Assembly (NCBI RefSeq): GCF_015209585.1
Contig: NZ_JADEYR010000008.1
Coordinates: forward strand, 50,707-114,706
Origin: Brachybacterium epidermidis
Lineage (GTDB): Bacteria > Actinomycetota > Actinomycetes > Actinomycetales > Dermabacteraceae
Reading direction: 5' to 3'
DNA length: 64,000 bases
Under the pieces are notes generated by a model, which saw nothing but the letters and a program-made list of their open reading frames with translations, searched no databases and was not told where the DNA came from. Position 1 is the first letter of the stretch. Every line of letters starts with the position of its first letter. A program made the position numbers and the translations under genes. Of this stretch, positions 42,799 through 51,595 are shown in pieces.

Positions 42799-43535
42799 GC
42801 ACCTGGGACGACCGCCGCCCCGCGCGCACCCCGGGGATGAGCGCCAAGGAGGAGATCCTGGCGCGCGTGCGCACCGCGCTGGCCGCACCCCGCCGCGATG
42901 ACGTCACCACATACGCCGACGTGCCGCGCGCCTACCAGCGGGCGGACGACAAGCAGGAGACCGGCACCGACCCCGGCAAGGTGCGCGACGTGCTGGTGCA
43001 GCGACTCGAGGACTACACCACGGTGGTGCACCGCACCACCGAGCCCGCTGCCGCGGCGGCGATCGCGCAGGCCCTAGACGGCGCCGGCAGCGTCGTGGTC
43101 CCCCGCGGGATCCCCGGGGAATGGACCCAGGGCCTGGATGCGCAGCTGCTGACCGACGACGGGACTCTCAGCGCGCACCAGCTCGACGAGGTCGACGCGG
43201 TGCTCACCGGTTGCCACACGGCCATCGCACTGACCGGCACCCTGGTGCTGCGCGGGGACGAGCTGTGCGGTCGTCGCGCGATCACCCTGGTCCCCGATCG
43301 CCACGTGGTGGTGGTGCGGGCCGAGCAGGTGGTGCTGGGGGTGCCCAAGGGCATCGAGCGCATGGGCGAGGATCCTGGCGCGCCCTGGACCATGATCTCC
43401 GGGCCCAGCGCCACCAGCGACATCGAGCTGGACCGCGTCGAGGGCGTGCACGGCCCGCGGCGCCTCGAGGTGGTGCTGATCGAGCCCGAGCAGCCCGCCG
43501 GTGACGAACCGAGCACGAAGGAGAAGCAGGGATGA
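42795..43535 (+). CDS. lutC: L-lactate utilisation protein LutC
   Basis: The 246-residue protein belongs to the LUD (DUF162) family. The N-terminus carries the typical MSAKEEILARVRTALA (residues 15-30) and the core has LTGCHTAIALTGTLVLRGD near residue 135 and VPDRHVVVVRAEQVV near residue 165, ending with ISGPSATSDIELDRVEGVHG. It completes the lutABC operon for L-lactate oxidation. It starts within the last four bases of lutB and overlaps the mutarotase-like gene at its own end, so all four are translated together. Confidence 0.93.
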   Translation: MSTWDDRRPARTPGMSAKEEILARVRTALAAPRRDDVTTYADVPRAYQRADDKQETGTDPGKVRDVLVQRLEDYTTVVHRTTEPAAAAAIAQALDGAGSVVVPRGIPGEWTQGLDAQLLTDDGTLSAHQLDEVDAVLTGCHTAIALTGTLVLRGDELCGRRAITLVPDRHVVVVRAEQVVLGVPKGIERMGEDPGAPWTMISGPSATSDIELDRVEGVHGPRRLEVVLIEPEQPAGDEPSTKEKQG

Positions 43536-44515
43536 GCGAGACCTCCCCGTCCACACCCGCCGCCACGCCCCCGGCCGCTGCGGCGACCCCCGTGACCGCC
43601 GCCCGCGCCCGCGGCGAGGAGCTGACCCTCAGCGCGGGCCCCTACACCGCCGTCGTCTCCACCGTCGGCGCCACCCTGGAGTCCCTCACCGTCGATGGCC
43701 GCGACCTGCTGGTGCGCAGCCCGGAGCAGGGCCCGATGCTGCACTACCGCGGCGCCGTGGTGGCCCCCTGGCCCAATCGCATCGGCGATGGGGCGTACAC
43801 CTGGGACGGCCAAAAGCTGCAAGTGCCCATCAACGAGGTCGAGCGCGGCAATGCGCTGCACGGCCTGCTGTGCTTCCAGGCGTACACTCCGGCAGCGGTC
43901 TGCGAGGACGAGGTGGTGCTGCGCACCCAGCTGATGCCCACCACCGGGTACCCCTTCCAGCTCCTGATGACCGTGCGCTACACCCTGGATGCCGAGACGG
44001 GGCTCAGCTGCACCGTCACCGCCCGGAACCTCGGGGCCGAGGACGCCCCCTACGGGGTGTGCCCCCACCCCTACCTGGTGGCCGGCCCGGAGCCGCTGGA
44101 GGAGTGGTCCCTGCAGGCGGGACTGGGCACCGTGCTCACCGTCACCGAGGATCGCCTGCTGCCCACCGGCACCGCACCGGTGGAGCGAGACGGCGAGTTC
44201 GACTTCACCCAACCGCGCGTGATCGGTGACCAGGCCATCGACCATGCCTTCACCGACCTGGAGCGCGACGAGCACGGCATGTTCGTGGTGCGGGTGACCG
44301 CACCGGGCGGGACCGGCGTGCAGCTCACGGCCGGGGCCGAGTGCACCTGGCTGCAGCTGCACACGGCGGACCGTCCGGAGCCGGAGAACAACCGGGTGGG
44401 GCTGGCGGTCGAGCCGATGACCTGCCCTCCGGACGCCTTCCGCTCCGGGACCGACGTGGTGCGCCTCTCCCCCGGCGCCGAGCACGCCGCCTCCTGGTCG
44501 ATCCGGGGCTGGTGA
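43532..44515 (+). CDS. Aldose 1-epimerase family protein
   Basis: The 327-residue protein is a galactose-mutarotase-like beta-sandwich enzyme. Family landmarks are VVAPWPNRIGDGAYTWDG near residue 78, NALHGLLCFQAYT near residue 107 with the catalytic His, PYGVCPHPYLVAG near residue 174 and AVEPMTCPPDAF with the catalytic Glu near residue 297. It interconverts sugar anomers. Its coupling to lutC is unusual, but it fits a locus that frees L-fucose by glycosidases and oxidises one anomer. The first ~25 residues are Ala/Pro-rich and may be unstructured. A strong hairpin follows the stop. Confidence 0.88.
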   Translation: MSETSPSTPAATPPAAAATPVTAARARGEELTLSAGPYTAVVSTVGATLESLTVDGRDLLVRSPEQGPMLHYRGAVVAPWPNRIGDGAYTWDGQKLQVPINEVERGNALHGLLCFQAYTPAAVCEDEVVLRTQLMPTTGYPFQLLMTVRYTLDAETGLSCTVTARNLGAEDAPYGVCPHPYLVAGPEPLEEWSLQAGLGTVLTVTEDRLLPTGTAPVERDGEFDFTQPRVIGDQAIDHAFTDLERDEHGMFVVRVTAPGGTGVQLTAGAECTWLQLHTADRPEPENNRVGLAVEPMTCPPDAFRSGTDVVRLSPGAEHAASWSIRGW

Positions 44516-44566
44516 GCGCACCGGCACGGAGCCTGTGGCGCGCACCAGCTCGGCACGCGCGACGAC

Positions 44567-44600
44567 GAAGGCCCGTCACCACGGATGGTGACGGGCCTTC
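44567..44600. terminator. Bidirectional hairpin terminator
   Basis: GAAGGCCCGTCACCA pairs perfectly over 15 bases with TGGTGACGGGCCTTC around a CGGA loop. It sits between the convergent epimerase and lsr2 genes and can end transcription from both sides, although T-runs are short. Confidence 0.9.
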
Positions 44601-44618
44601 TGTTGGCATCGGGGACGG

Positions 44619-44951
44619 TCAGTTCCCCTGCGCCGCGTAGTAGGCGGAGCGGATCTCGCTGGAGATACGGCCGCGGTCGGAGACCTCGTAGCCGTTGGAG
44701 CGGGCCCACTCGCGGATGCGGGGGGTGTCGTTCGAGCTGCCGGATCCGGCACTGCCGGCGCCGCGGGAGCGACGGCCGCCCACCCGGCGGGCCTTCTCGA
44801 CCCAGGTGCCCAGCTCGCCGCGCAGCTTGGCGGCATTGTCCTCGGACAGATCGATCTCGTAGGCCACGCCGTCCAGGGCGAAGCTCACCGTCTCCGCTGC
44901 CTTCTCGCCGTCGATGTCGTCGATCAGTTCCACGTAGGTCTTACGCGCCAT
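44619..44951 (-). CDS. lsr2: Nucleoid-associated xenogeneic silencer Lsr2
   Basis: The 110-residue protein is the actinobacterial H-NS analogue that bridges AT-rich DNA. It has the N-terminal oligomerisation domain (MARKTYVELIDDIDG, FALDGVAYEIDLSEDNAAKL), a basic linker and a C-terminal DNA-binding domain with IREWARSNGYEVSDRGRISS, in which the RGR motif inserts into the minor groove. I chose the ATG at 44951 with AGGGAG upstream, matching the family start. An ATG at 45020 with AAGGA in the same frame would add 23 residues, but it overlaps the apparent promoter. Confidence 0.95.
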   Translation of the reverse strand: MARKTYVELIDDIDGEKAAETVSFALDGVAYEIDLSEDNAAKLRGELGTWVEKARRVGGRRSRGAGSAGSGSSNDTPRIREWARSNGYEVSDRGRISSEIRSAYYAAQGN

Positions 44952-45018
44952 TCCGGTTCTCCCTCGTCGCTCAGAAACAGGGGCGGTACGTCCCTGCGCC
45001 GGTTCGGCCAGCTCGCTC

Positions 45019-45047
45019 ATTATGTATTCCTTCGGCGCTGAGATCAA
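45019..45047 (-). promoter_or_regulatory. Candidate lsr2 promoter
   Basis: On the minus strand TTGATC (45047-45042) and CATAAT (45024-45019) are separated by exactly 17 bases, close to the SigA consensus. The transcript would start near 45012 with a leader of about 60 bases. This excludes the upstream ATG at 45020 and supports the start at 44951. Confidence 0.6.
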
Positions 45048-45247
45048 TCTGTGGATGTAATGGTGGGATCATCATCCCCTTTTTCACGGGCGCGCCGCTG
45101 CGCCAGGTATTCCTTCTCGGCCTGTTTATCGGCCTCCCGCTCGGAGCGATCGGCCCTCAGGATGGAGCGCATCACGAACCAGAACAGCAGTCCCACGCCG
45201 ATCGACGGCACCAGCGCGCCGGCCTCGAACCAGAATCCTTCACCCAC
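45044..45247 (-). CDS. Small single-span membrane protein
   Basis: The 67-residue protein has one membrane span (GALVPSIGVGLLFWFVMRSI, residues 10-29) and then a highly charged cytoplasmic tail (RADRSEREADKQAEKEYLAQ and more). I do not know a function. Small proteins of this kind are commonly found right after lysS in related genomes. It starts with a GTG one base after the lysS stop, so it is co-translated. Its last bases overlap the -35 box of the lsr2 promoter. Confidence 0.75.
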   Translation of the reverse strand: MGEGFWFEAGALVPSIGVGLLFWFVMRSILRADRSEREADKQAEKEYLAQRRAREKGDDDPTITSTD

Positions 45248-45248
45248 C

Positions 45249-46775
45249 TCACGCCTCCGGCTTCACGAGCGGGAACAGGACGGTCTCGCGAATGCCCAGC
45301 CCGGTGAGCGCCATGAGCAGGCGGTCCACGCCCATTCCCATGCCGCCCGTGGGCGGCAGGGCGTACTCCATGGCCTCCAGGAAGTCCTCGTCCAGACGCA
45401 TCGCCTCGTCGTCGCCCTGGGCGGCGAGCGCGGCCTGCTGGGCGAAGCGCTCGCGCTGGATCACCGGATCGACGAGCTCGGAGTACCCGGTGCCCAGCTC
45501 GAAGCCGCGCACGTACAGGTCCCACTTCTCCACCACGCCGGGCGTGGAGCGATGGGCGCGCACCAGCGGGCTGGTCTCCACCGGGAAGTCCCGCACGAAG
45601 GTGGGCGCGTGCAGGTGATCGCCCACCCGGTGCTCGAACAGCTCCTCGACCAGCTTGCCGTGGCCGTACTTGGGGTGGTCGAGGTCCAGGCCCAGGGAGC
45701 GCCCCACCTGGCGCAGCTGCTCCGGGGTGGTCTCCGGCGTGATCTCCTGCCCCAGCGACTCCGAGAGCGAGCCGTACACGGTGATCTTCTGCCAGTCCCC
45801 CGAGAGGTCGTACTCGGATCCGTCGGCAAGGGTGACCACCTGGGAGCCGGTGGCCGCCTCGGCGGCCTCCTGCACCAGCTCCCGGGTGAGGTCGCCGATC
45901 GTGTCGTAGTCCCCGTAGGCCTGGTACGCCTCGAGCATGGAGAACTCCGGCGAGTGCGTGGAATCTGCACCCTCGTTGCGGAAATTGCGATTGATCTCGA
46001 ACACCCGCTCCATACCGCCCACGGCTGCGCGCTTGAGGAACAGCTCGGGAGCGATCCGCAGGTACAGATCCAGATCGAACGCATTCATATGCGTCACGAA
46101 GGGGCGCGCCGCCGCACCGGAGGGAATCACCTGGAGCATCGGCGTCTCCACCTCGACGAAATCGCGGCGGTGGAAGGACTCGCGCAGGGAATGCATGACC
46201 CGGGAACGCAGTCGAGCCGTGTCCCGCGCATCCTGCCGCACGATCAGGTCGACGTAACGACGGCGCACCCGCGATTCCTCAGAGAGCTCCGCGTGCAGAA
46301 CGGGAAGGGGGCGCACTGCCTTGGCGGCCATCTGCCAGGAATCGGCGAACACGCTCAGCTCACCGCGCCGGGAGGATCCCACCGTGCCGTGGAAGAACAC
46401 GTGATCGCCCAGATCCACATCGGCCTTCAGATCGGCCAGCCGCTCGGCCCCCACCTTCGCCTGGGACAGCATGATCTGCAGGCGCCGCCCCTCACCGTCC
46501 TGCACGGTGACGAACGCCAGCTTGCCCGTGTTGCGCTGGAACACGACGCGGCCGGCCACACCGACCTCGTCCTCAGTCTCCTGACCGGCTTCGAGGTGCC
46601 CGTACCGCTCGCGCACGGACGCGATCGTGGTGGTGACCGGCACGGAGACGGGGTAGGCCTCCTCCCCGCGCTCGAGCAGCCGCTCCCGCTTGGCCCTGCG
46701 CACCGCGACCTGGTCGGACGTGTCGACCGGCTCGGGGGTGTCGACGGAGTCGGGGGTCTGGGGATCTGCACTCAT
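45249..46775 (-). CDS. lysS: Lysyl-tRNA synthetase, class II
   Basis: The 508-residue enzyme charges tRNA-Lys. It has an N-terminal OB-fold anticodon-binding domain (about residues 60-160, with [20 protein letters not shown]) and a class II catalytic core with motif 2 [20 protein letters not shown] near residue 268 and motif 3 [15 protein letters not shown] near residue 478. The first 30 residues are a Thr/Pro/Asp-rich extension without known role. The length is usual for bacterial LysS. It follows panC with a 44-base gap in the long minus-strand gene series. Confidence 0.96.
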   Translation of the reverse strand: MSADPQTPDSVDTPEPVDTSDQVAVRRAKRERLLERGEEAYPVSVPVTTTIASVRERYGHLEAGQETEDEVGVAGRVVFQRNTGKLAFVTVQDGEGRRLQIMLSQAKVGAERLADLKADVDLGDHVFFHGTVGSSRRGELSVFADSWQMAAKAVRPLPVLHAELSEESRVRRRYVDLIVRQDARDTARLRSRVMHSLRESFHRRDFVEVETPMLQVIPSGAAARPFVTHMNAFDLDLYLRIAPELFLKRAAVGGMERVFEINRNFRNEGADSTHSPEFSMLEAYQAYGDYDTIGDLTRELVQEAAEAATGSQVVTLADGSEYDLSGDWQKITVYGSLSESLGQEITPETTPEQLRQVGRSLGLDLDHPKYGHGKLVEELFEHRVGDHLHAPTFVRDFPVETSPLVRAHRSTPGVVEKWDLYVRGFELGTGYSELVDPVIQRERFAQQAALAAQGDDEAMRLDEDFLEAMEYALPPTGGMGMGVDRLLMALTGLGIRETVLFPLVKPEA

Positions 46776-46819
46776 GGCGGCGATTGTCTCAGAACCTCGC
46801 CGACTGGTGCGCTTCGGCC

Positions 46820-47704
46820 TCAGGGCTCTGTCGTCTGCACCACAGCCGCGTCCAGCAGGCGGGTGCCGTCCACCCAGCCGGCGAGCATCACCAGGGTGGG
46901 GCCGCGGTGGTCGGGGGCGACCAGTCGCAGTGTGGCCGGGTCCAGGGCCAGGGCGTAGTCGAAGCGCAGCCCGGCGGTGCGCGGTGAGTACGGAGCCGTC
47001 CCCGACGTCGCCTGCTCGAGCACGCGTAGCACACCGCTGAGGGAGGGGGCCGCCTCCCGTGCGGCGGCGATGGTGGCGGACAGCCCCAGGGCGTGGCCCC
47101 GGCCCTCCTCGCTCAGGAACAGGTTGCGGCTCGAGCGGGCCAGGCCCTCGGGCTCACGCTGGATGTCCACCGGTTCGATGCGCACCGGCAGGTCGAGATC
47201 GTTCACCAGGGACTGGACGATGGCGAGCTGCTGGGCGTCCTTGCGGCCGAACACGGCGATGTCGGGAGTGGTGAGGTTCAGCAGCTTGGTGACCACAGTC
47301 GCCACGCCGTTGAAGTGGCCGGGCCGGGAGGCGCCCTCGTAGAGGGTGGCGATCTCGCCCGCGGTGACGCTGACCATCGGCGGCAGCGTCGGGTACATCT
47401 CCTCGGTGGCGGGCGCGAACACCAGGTCCACCATGCCGTCCACCATCGCCAGGTCACCCTCGAGGTCCCGGGGGTAGGCGTCGAAGTCCTCGCCGGGCCC
47501 GAACTGCAGGGGATTGACGAAGTCGGTGAGGATCACGTGGTCGGCGAGCTCGCGGGCACGCTCGATGAGCATCAGGTGCCCCTCGTGCAGCGACCCCATG
47601 GTCATCACCACCGCGACCGTGCCGTCCATGGCGGCGCGGCGCTCACGCAGATGCTGCTTGGTGCGCACCACGGTGGTGGTGCGGTTGCTCCCGGTCTCGG
47701 TCAT
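46820..47704 (-). CDS. panC: Pantothenate synthetase
   Basis: The 294-residue enzyme joins pantoate and beta-alanine with ATP to make pantothenate, the coenzyme A precursor. It shows the nucleotidyl-transferase motif [19 protein letters not shown] near residue 32, the pantoate-binding [20 protein letters not shown] near residue 62, [12 protein letters not shown] near residue 155 and the KMSKS-like loop [12 protein letters not shown] near residue 190. Four-base overlap couples it to the DUF2520 gene before it, an arrangement seen widely in actinobacteria. Confidence 0.96.
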   Translation of the reverse strand: MTETGSNRTTTVVRTKQHLRERRAAMDGTVAVVMTMGSLHEGHLMLIERARELADHVILTDFVNPLQFGPGEDFDAYPRDLEGDLAMVDGMVDLVFAPATEEMYPTLPPMVSVTAGEIATLYEGASRPGHFNGVATVVTKLLNLTTPDIAVFGRKDAQQLAIVQSLVNDLDLPVRIEPVDIQREPEGLARSSRNLFLSEEGRGHALGLSATIAAAREAAPSLSGVLRVLEQATSGTAPYSPRTAGLRFDYALALDPATLRLVAPDHRGPTLVMLAGWVDGTRLLDAAVVQTTEP

Positions 47705-48636
47705 CGATCCTCCGTCGCTGCGTCCTGGTCCGGGCCCTCGCCGGCATCGGGCGCGGCTGCATCCAGCAGCTGCTGGATCGCGTGTGCCACCTCGGGGGCC
47801 AGTCCCGCGCGGGCCAGTGTCGCCCGTGCCAGAGCACGATACGTCGCCGCGGTGTCACCGCGCGCACCGCGCACCGCGGTGGCATCGAGATCCCCGAGCG
47901 CCTCCAGGTGGGCGGCCACCGTTCCGGCGTCGCCGCGGACGACGGGTCCGGTCAGGGCCGCGGAGCCGCGGCGCAGGGACTCGTCCAGGGCGGCCTCCAG
48001 CAGGGGGCGCAGATAGGCTCCGGGGTTGTCGATCCCCAGGCGCGAGAGCGCATCGAGAGCCTGGTCCACCAGCACCACCAGGTGGTTGGCGCCGTGGGCG
48101 AGGGCTGCGTGGTAGAGCGGCCGATCGCCCTCGGGAAGCACGGTGGCCTCCCCGCCCAGCTCGACCACCAGCGCGGCGGCGACGGGCAGGAATGCCTGCT
48201 CCGCGGTGATCGCCATCGGGCAGCCCACCAGGCGGGCCAGGTCGTCGCGGGTTCCGGTGAAGGTCATGGCGGGATGGATCGCGAGGGTGGCGCAGCCGGC
48301 CCTGGCCAGGGGTGCCAGCACCCCGATGCCGTGGCTGCCGGAGGTGTGCACCACCAGCTGCCCTCCCGGGGCCAGTCCCGTGGTGGCGATCCCGCTGACC
48401 AGCGGCCCCAGCTGGTCGTCGGGGACGGCCAGCAGCAGCATCTCGCTGCGCTCCACGATGGCGGGCACATCCAGCAGGGGCACCCGAGGAAGGAGCTCCT
48501 GGGCACGGGCACGGGACGCGTCGGAGACGGCGTAGGCACCGGTGATGCCGTGCCCCTCGGCGCGCAGGGCAGCGCCGAGCACAGCACCCACCCTGCCGGC
48601 GCCGATCACCCCGATCCCCAGGCGCGGGGCGCTCAT
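47701..48636 (-). CDS. Rossmann-fold/DUF2520 oxidoreductase-like protein
   Basis: The 311-residue protein has an N-terminal NAD(P)-binding domain (LGIGVIGAGRVGAVLGAAL, residues 5-23; LLLAVPDDQLGPLVSGIA near residue 77) and a C-terminal helical DUF2520 domain with the HPAMTFTG segment near residue 141. The fold is that of ketopantoate reductase/6-phosphogluconate dehydrogenase relatives. Its fixed position before panC makes a role in pantothenate synthesis, perhaps as a ketopantoate reductase substitute, an attractive but unproven idea. It overlaps neighbours at both ends by four bases. Confidence 0.85.
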   Translation of the reverse strand: MSAPRLGIGVIGAGRVGAVLGAALRAEGHGITGAYAVSDASRARAQELLPRVPLLDVPAIVERSEMLLLAVPDDQLGPLVSGIATTGLAPGGQLVVHTSGSHGIGVLAPLARAGCATLAIHPAMTFTGTRDDLARLVGCPMAITAEQAFLPVAAALVVELGGEATVLPEGDRPLYHAALAHGANHLVVLVDQALDALSRLGIDNPGAYLRPLLEAALDESLRRGSAALTGPVVRGDAGTVAAHLEALGDLDATAVRGARGDTAATYRALARATLARAGLAPEVAHAIQQLLDAAAPDAGEGPDQDAATEDR

Positions 48637-50279
48637 CTCCCGGTCTCCTGCCCGGCGCCTGACGACGCCGACAGCGCCAGAGCGGGTTCGCGCCAGGTGG
48701 AGCGGTCGCTGTAGCGACGGGAGGTGGCGGCATCGTGGGCCAGCACGGCGTGCAGGTGTCGGGCCGCTTCACGGGGCAGGTCACCGATGGTCTCCGTGTG
48801 ACCGGCCACCCCCACCTTGAGATCGAGGGACCGGAGTCGACGCGCGAAGGGGTCGTCCTCGATCGCGACCTGCTGGATGCGGTCGCGGGGGATGATCACG
48901 AGCTTGCGGGCCAGCAGGCCGTGGCGCTGGATCAGGACCCCCGGCAGCAGTACCACGACCTGGGTGCGGCGGGAATACCACTGCAGGCGATGCGGCGCGC
49001 GCAGCCCGTCGATGTCGCGGGCGGGGGCGGTGAGCAGGTGCTCGAGGGTGGCCATGTCGTCGGCGGTGCCCAGGGTGGGTGCGAGGTGCCCGAGGGTCAG
49101 CCACAGCTCCTCGCGAGTGCCGACAGGCAGAACGTTGGAGGCCTCGTTGCTGTCGTCGCCGATACCGGCCACGGTGACGCTGACGGAGGTCCAGCCGGGT
49201 GAGCGCCACAGCAGGGGCCGTTTCAGGGCGAAGCGCTGGATGCGGCCGGTGGCGATGTTGTCGGTGCGGGTGTTCAGCAGACCGCGACGCATCCGCAGGC
49301 CCCGGTCGGTGATGCGGGAGACAAAGCCCCAGCCACCCTCGATCCGACCGAACACGTACTTGGGCAGGGCGATCAGCGCCGGCAGCAGCGCGATCAGGGA
49401 GGCGAAGGCGAAGCCGTCCTGCCAGATGCCCAGCCCGATGGCGACGATCCCGCCGATGATTCCGAACACGATGCTGAGCAGGAAGTCGGCGTCGCGAACG
49501 AGCGAATGGACCAGGCGCTGGGTGGGGATCTCGGCGATCAGCTCACCGTCCTCCACCTCGCCCTTCAGCAGCTTCCGCAGCGGGTCAGGGGCGCTGGCCG
49601 GCGGGGCGCTGGCCGGCGGGGCGCCGTCGGCCGACGGCTCCTGGTCCGCGTCCGTCAGATCCCCGGGGGCCGTCGGAGTGCTCGCGGCGTCCACCTGCCG
49701 GGGGTCCACCCCGGCGGCGACCGCGAGGATACGGGTGCGCAGCTCCTCGGCGTCCGCGGCACGCACGTACTCGATGTCGAGGTAGGACTCCCCTCCCCCG
49801 GCGACCTCCACCCTCACCTTGGACAGGCCCAGCAGGCGAGCGAGGAACGGGCGTTCCACGGTGACCGATTCGATCTTCTCGCGGGGAGCGAACTCGCGGG
49901 ACTTGCTCAGCAGCCCCTTGTGCAGCGCCACCCCGGACTCGTCCACCGCATAGGTGGTGAACCACCAGGACAGGGCCGACGCCACCACCGCGATCACTAC
50001 GGCGACGACCAGGATGCCGAGTGCCGCCAGGGCGCGACCCCAGGTGAAGTCGCCGGCCAGGCGCGCAATGTTCTGGGCGGTGAGGACAGCGACGATGCCC
50101 ACCACGATCTTCCAGCCCGTCACCAGCGGGGTGATGGGGTGGGTGCGGCGGTGCGCGATGGTGGCTGCCTCGGAGCCTGTCGCCGGGTTGTCGTCCGGGC
50201 CGATGGTGGTCTGATGGCTCGGGCCGGCGGTCGCCTCGGTCCCCGGGCCGGCGGTCGGCTCGGTGCCGGGGGCGGTCAC
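48633..50279 (-). CDS. Membrane protein with three bacterial PH domains (YdbT-like)
   Basis: The 548-residue protein has about four membrane spans and three bPH2 (DUF304) domains. The first is near residues 105-190 (TTYAVDESGVALHKGLLSKS), the second near 315-375 (SRITDRGLRMRRGLLNTRTD) and the third near 435-515 (VVVLLPGVLIQRHGLLARKL). A disordered Ala/Pro/Asp-rich loop lies at about 195-235. The Bacillus YdbS/YdbT pair protects against certain bacteriocins and binds membranes; the role here is unknown. It overlaps the next PH gene and the DUF2520 gene by four bases each. Confidence 0.85.
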   Translation of the reverse strand: MTAPGTEPTAGPGTEATAGPSHQTTIGPDDNPATGSEAATIAHRRTHPITPLVTGWKIVVGIVAVLTAQNIARLAGDFTWGRALAALGILVVAVVIAVVASALSWWFTTYAVDESGVALHKGLLSKSREFAPREKIESVTVERPFLARLLGLSKVRVEVAGGGESYLDIEYVRAADAEELRTRILAVAAGVDPRQVDAASTPTAPGDLTDADQEPSADGAPPASAPPASAPDPLRKLLKGEVEDGELIAEIPTQRLVHSLVRDADFLLSIVFGIIGGIVAIGLGIWQDGFAFASLIALLPALIALPKYVFGRIEGGWGFVSRITDRGLRMRRGLLNTRTDNIATGRIQRFALKRPLLWRSPGWTSVSVTVAGIGDDSNEASNVLPVGTREELWLTLGHLAPTLGTADDMATLEHLLTAPARDIDGLRAPHRLQWYSRRTQVVVLLPGVLIQRHGLLARKLVIIPRDRIQQVAIEDDPFARRLRSLDLKVGVAGHTETIGDLPREAARHLHAVLAHDAATSRRYSDRSTWREPALALSASSGAGQETGR

Positions 50280-50977
50280 AGCGCCGCCATGGTGTCGATG
50301 CCGCGGCGGGTGAGCAGCTCGCGCAGCCGCTCGGCCTCCTCCTTGGGAAGGCCCGGCAGGGTCTCGCCCGCGTCTGCGGCGGTGGTGAAGCTGATCTTGG
50401 CCAGGCCGTAGGAGCGGTCCACGGGTCCCTCGTCGATCTTCACCGATTGGATGCGGCCGTACGGCACGGTGACGACATTGCGGAACATGAGTCCGGAGGC
50501 GACGATCAGCTCGTCCTCACCGTCGAGGTAGCCGATGGCGCGGACCCGGCGCGGGGTGAACAGCAGCCCCTGCACCACGGTGATGGCGGGGATCACGGCG
50601 ACCAGGCCCAGCCACCACCAGCCCTGCCACCACCACAGCACCAGGCAGGCGGCGATCATCAGCACCCCGGTCACGTACCCGGGGATGCCTGCGATGTAGC
50701 GAGCGGGAATCAGCTTCGGGGAGACGGGCTTCAGCCCGCTTGCGCCGATGCGGGGGCCGTCGTCGGTGACGATCGGGACCGGAGGATCCGACGGCTCGCG
50801 ATCCGACGGCTCGCGATCCGATGACTCAGAACGAGGCCCCGGCTTCTGCGCGGCCTCAAGACGGCGTTCGGAAACCCGCGGCATCGGGGCGGGGCCGCGC
50901 TGCGTCTCGACCGGGACCTGCAGCTGCGACTCCGGCGGTTCGACGAACTCTCGAGGAGGTTGGTTCATGGCATCCAT
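50276..50977 (-). CDS. PH-domain membrane protein (YdbS-like)
   Basis: The 233-residue protein has a disordered acidic/basic N-terminal region (to about residue 85, with a repeated SDREP), two closely spaced membrane spans (YIAGIPGYVTGVLMIAACLV and WWWLGLVAVIPAITVVQGLL) and a bPH2 domain (IGYLDGEDELIVASGLMFRN then VPYGRIQSVKID). It is the usual partner of the three-PH-domain gene that follows with a four-base overlap. The start is uncertain: ATGs at 50977 and 50968 are both possible, and the frame is open to a GTG at 51049. Confidence 0.8.
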   Translation of the reverse strand: MDAMNQPPREFVEPPESQLQVPVETQRGPAPMPRVSERRLEAAQKPGPRSESSDREPSDREPSDPPVPIVTDDGPRIGASGLKPVSPKLIPARYIAGIPGYVTGVLMIAACLVLWWWQGWWWLGLVAVIPAITVVQGLLFTPRRVRAIGYLDGEDELIVASGLMFRNVVTVPYGRIQSVKIDEGPVDRSYGLAKISFTTAADAGETLPGLPKEEAERLRELLTRRGIDTMAAL

Positions 50978-51085
50978 GGTCGCACTCGGAGCGCTCGTGG
51001 ACCTCCGCCGCAGGTCGGCCACCTCACCCGCGTTTGGTCGATCTCTCACCGGGAGCGGATCGACCGCTCGTCCGGTGCGCCGCCG

Positions 51086-51595
51086 TCAGCCGCTCGCCTC
51101 GGCGCCCTCGACACCGCCGTCACCGTCCTCCGGGGGAAGCTTGCCCCACCGCTCCACCAGCACGCCGAGCACGCCCAGTGCGAGACCGGCCACCGCCGCG
51201 GCCGCCGTGGGAAGGACAGCGTCCCACGGGTCACCGGTACCGCTGACCAGGAGGAACAGGGCCTGACCGGTGAAGATCCCGCCCACCAGGGCCCCGGTGT
51301 AGGCGCAGGCCCGCGCCAGCAGCACGGTGCGGAAGGCGGTGGGAAGGTCGATCTGGTGCCTGCGCGGCGCGAGCGAGGGGTGCAGGGAGCGCTCCTCGCT
51401 CTCCTGCATGTAGCGCCGCAGCGGCAGTCCGTACGCGAGCAGCACGGCGCTCAGGATGGCGAGCACCCCTGCGGTGAGCCAACCCGTCACCGGCACCGAG
51501 TGCCCGCGCGCCGCCAGGGTGTTCATCATCTGTGCGCCGAACACGGCGGCCAGCACGGCGATGACGACCAGCACCGGGATGTTGAGCGGTCTCAC
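51086..51595 (-). CDS. DUF3180 membrane protein
   Basis: The 169-residue protein has four membrane spans (IPVLVVIAVLAAVFGAQMM, GWLTAGVLAILSAVLLAYGL, a third around ALVGGIFTGQALFLLVSG and a fourth around AAAAVAGLALGVLGVLVERW) and the family segment PTAFRTVLLARACAYTGAL. DUF3180 proteins are restricted to actinobacteria and are regularly found right after folK, as here. Their function is unknown. It overlaps the folB-folK gene by four bases. Confidence 0.88.
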   Translation of the reverse strand: MRPLNIPVLVVIAVLAAVFGAQMMNTLAARGHSVPVTGWLTAGVLAILSAVLLAYGLPLRRYMQESEERSLHPSLAPRRHQIDLPTAFRTVLLARACAYTGALVGGIFTGQALFLLVSGTGDPWDAVLPTAAAAVAGLALGVLGVLVERWGKLPPEDGDGGVEGAEASG

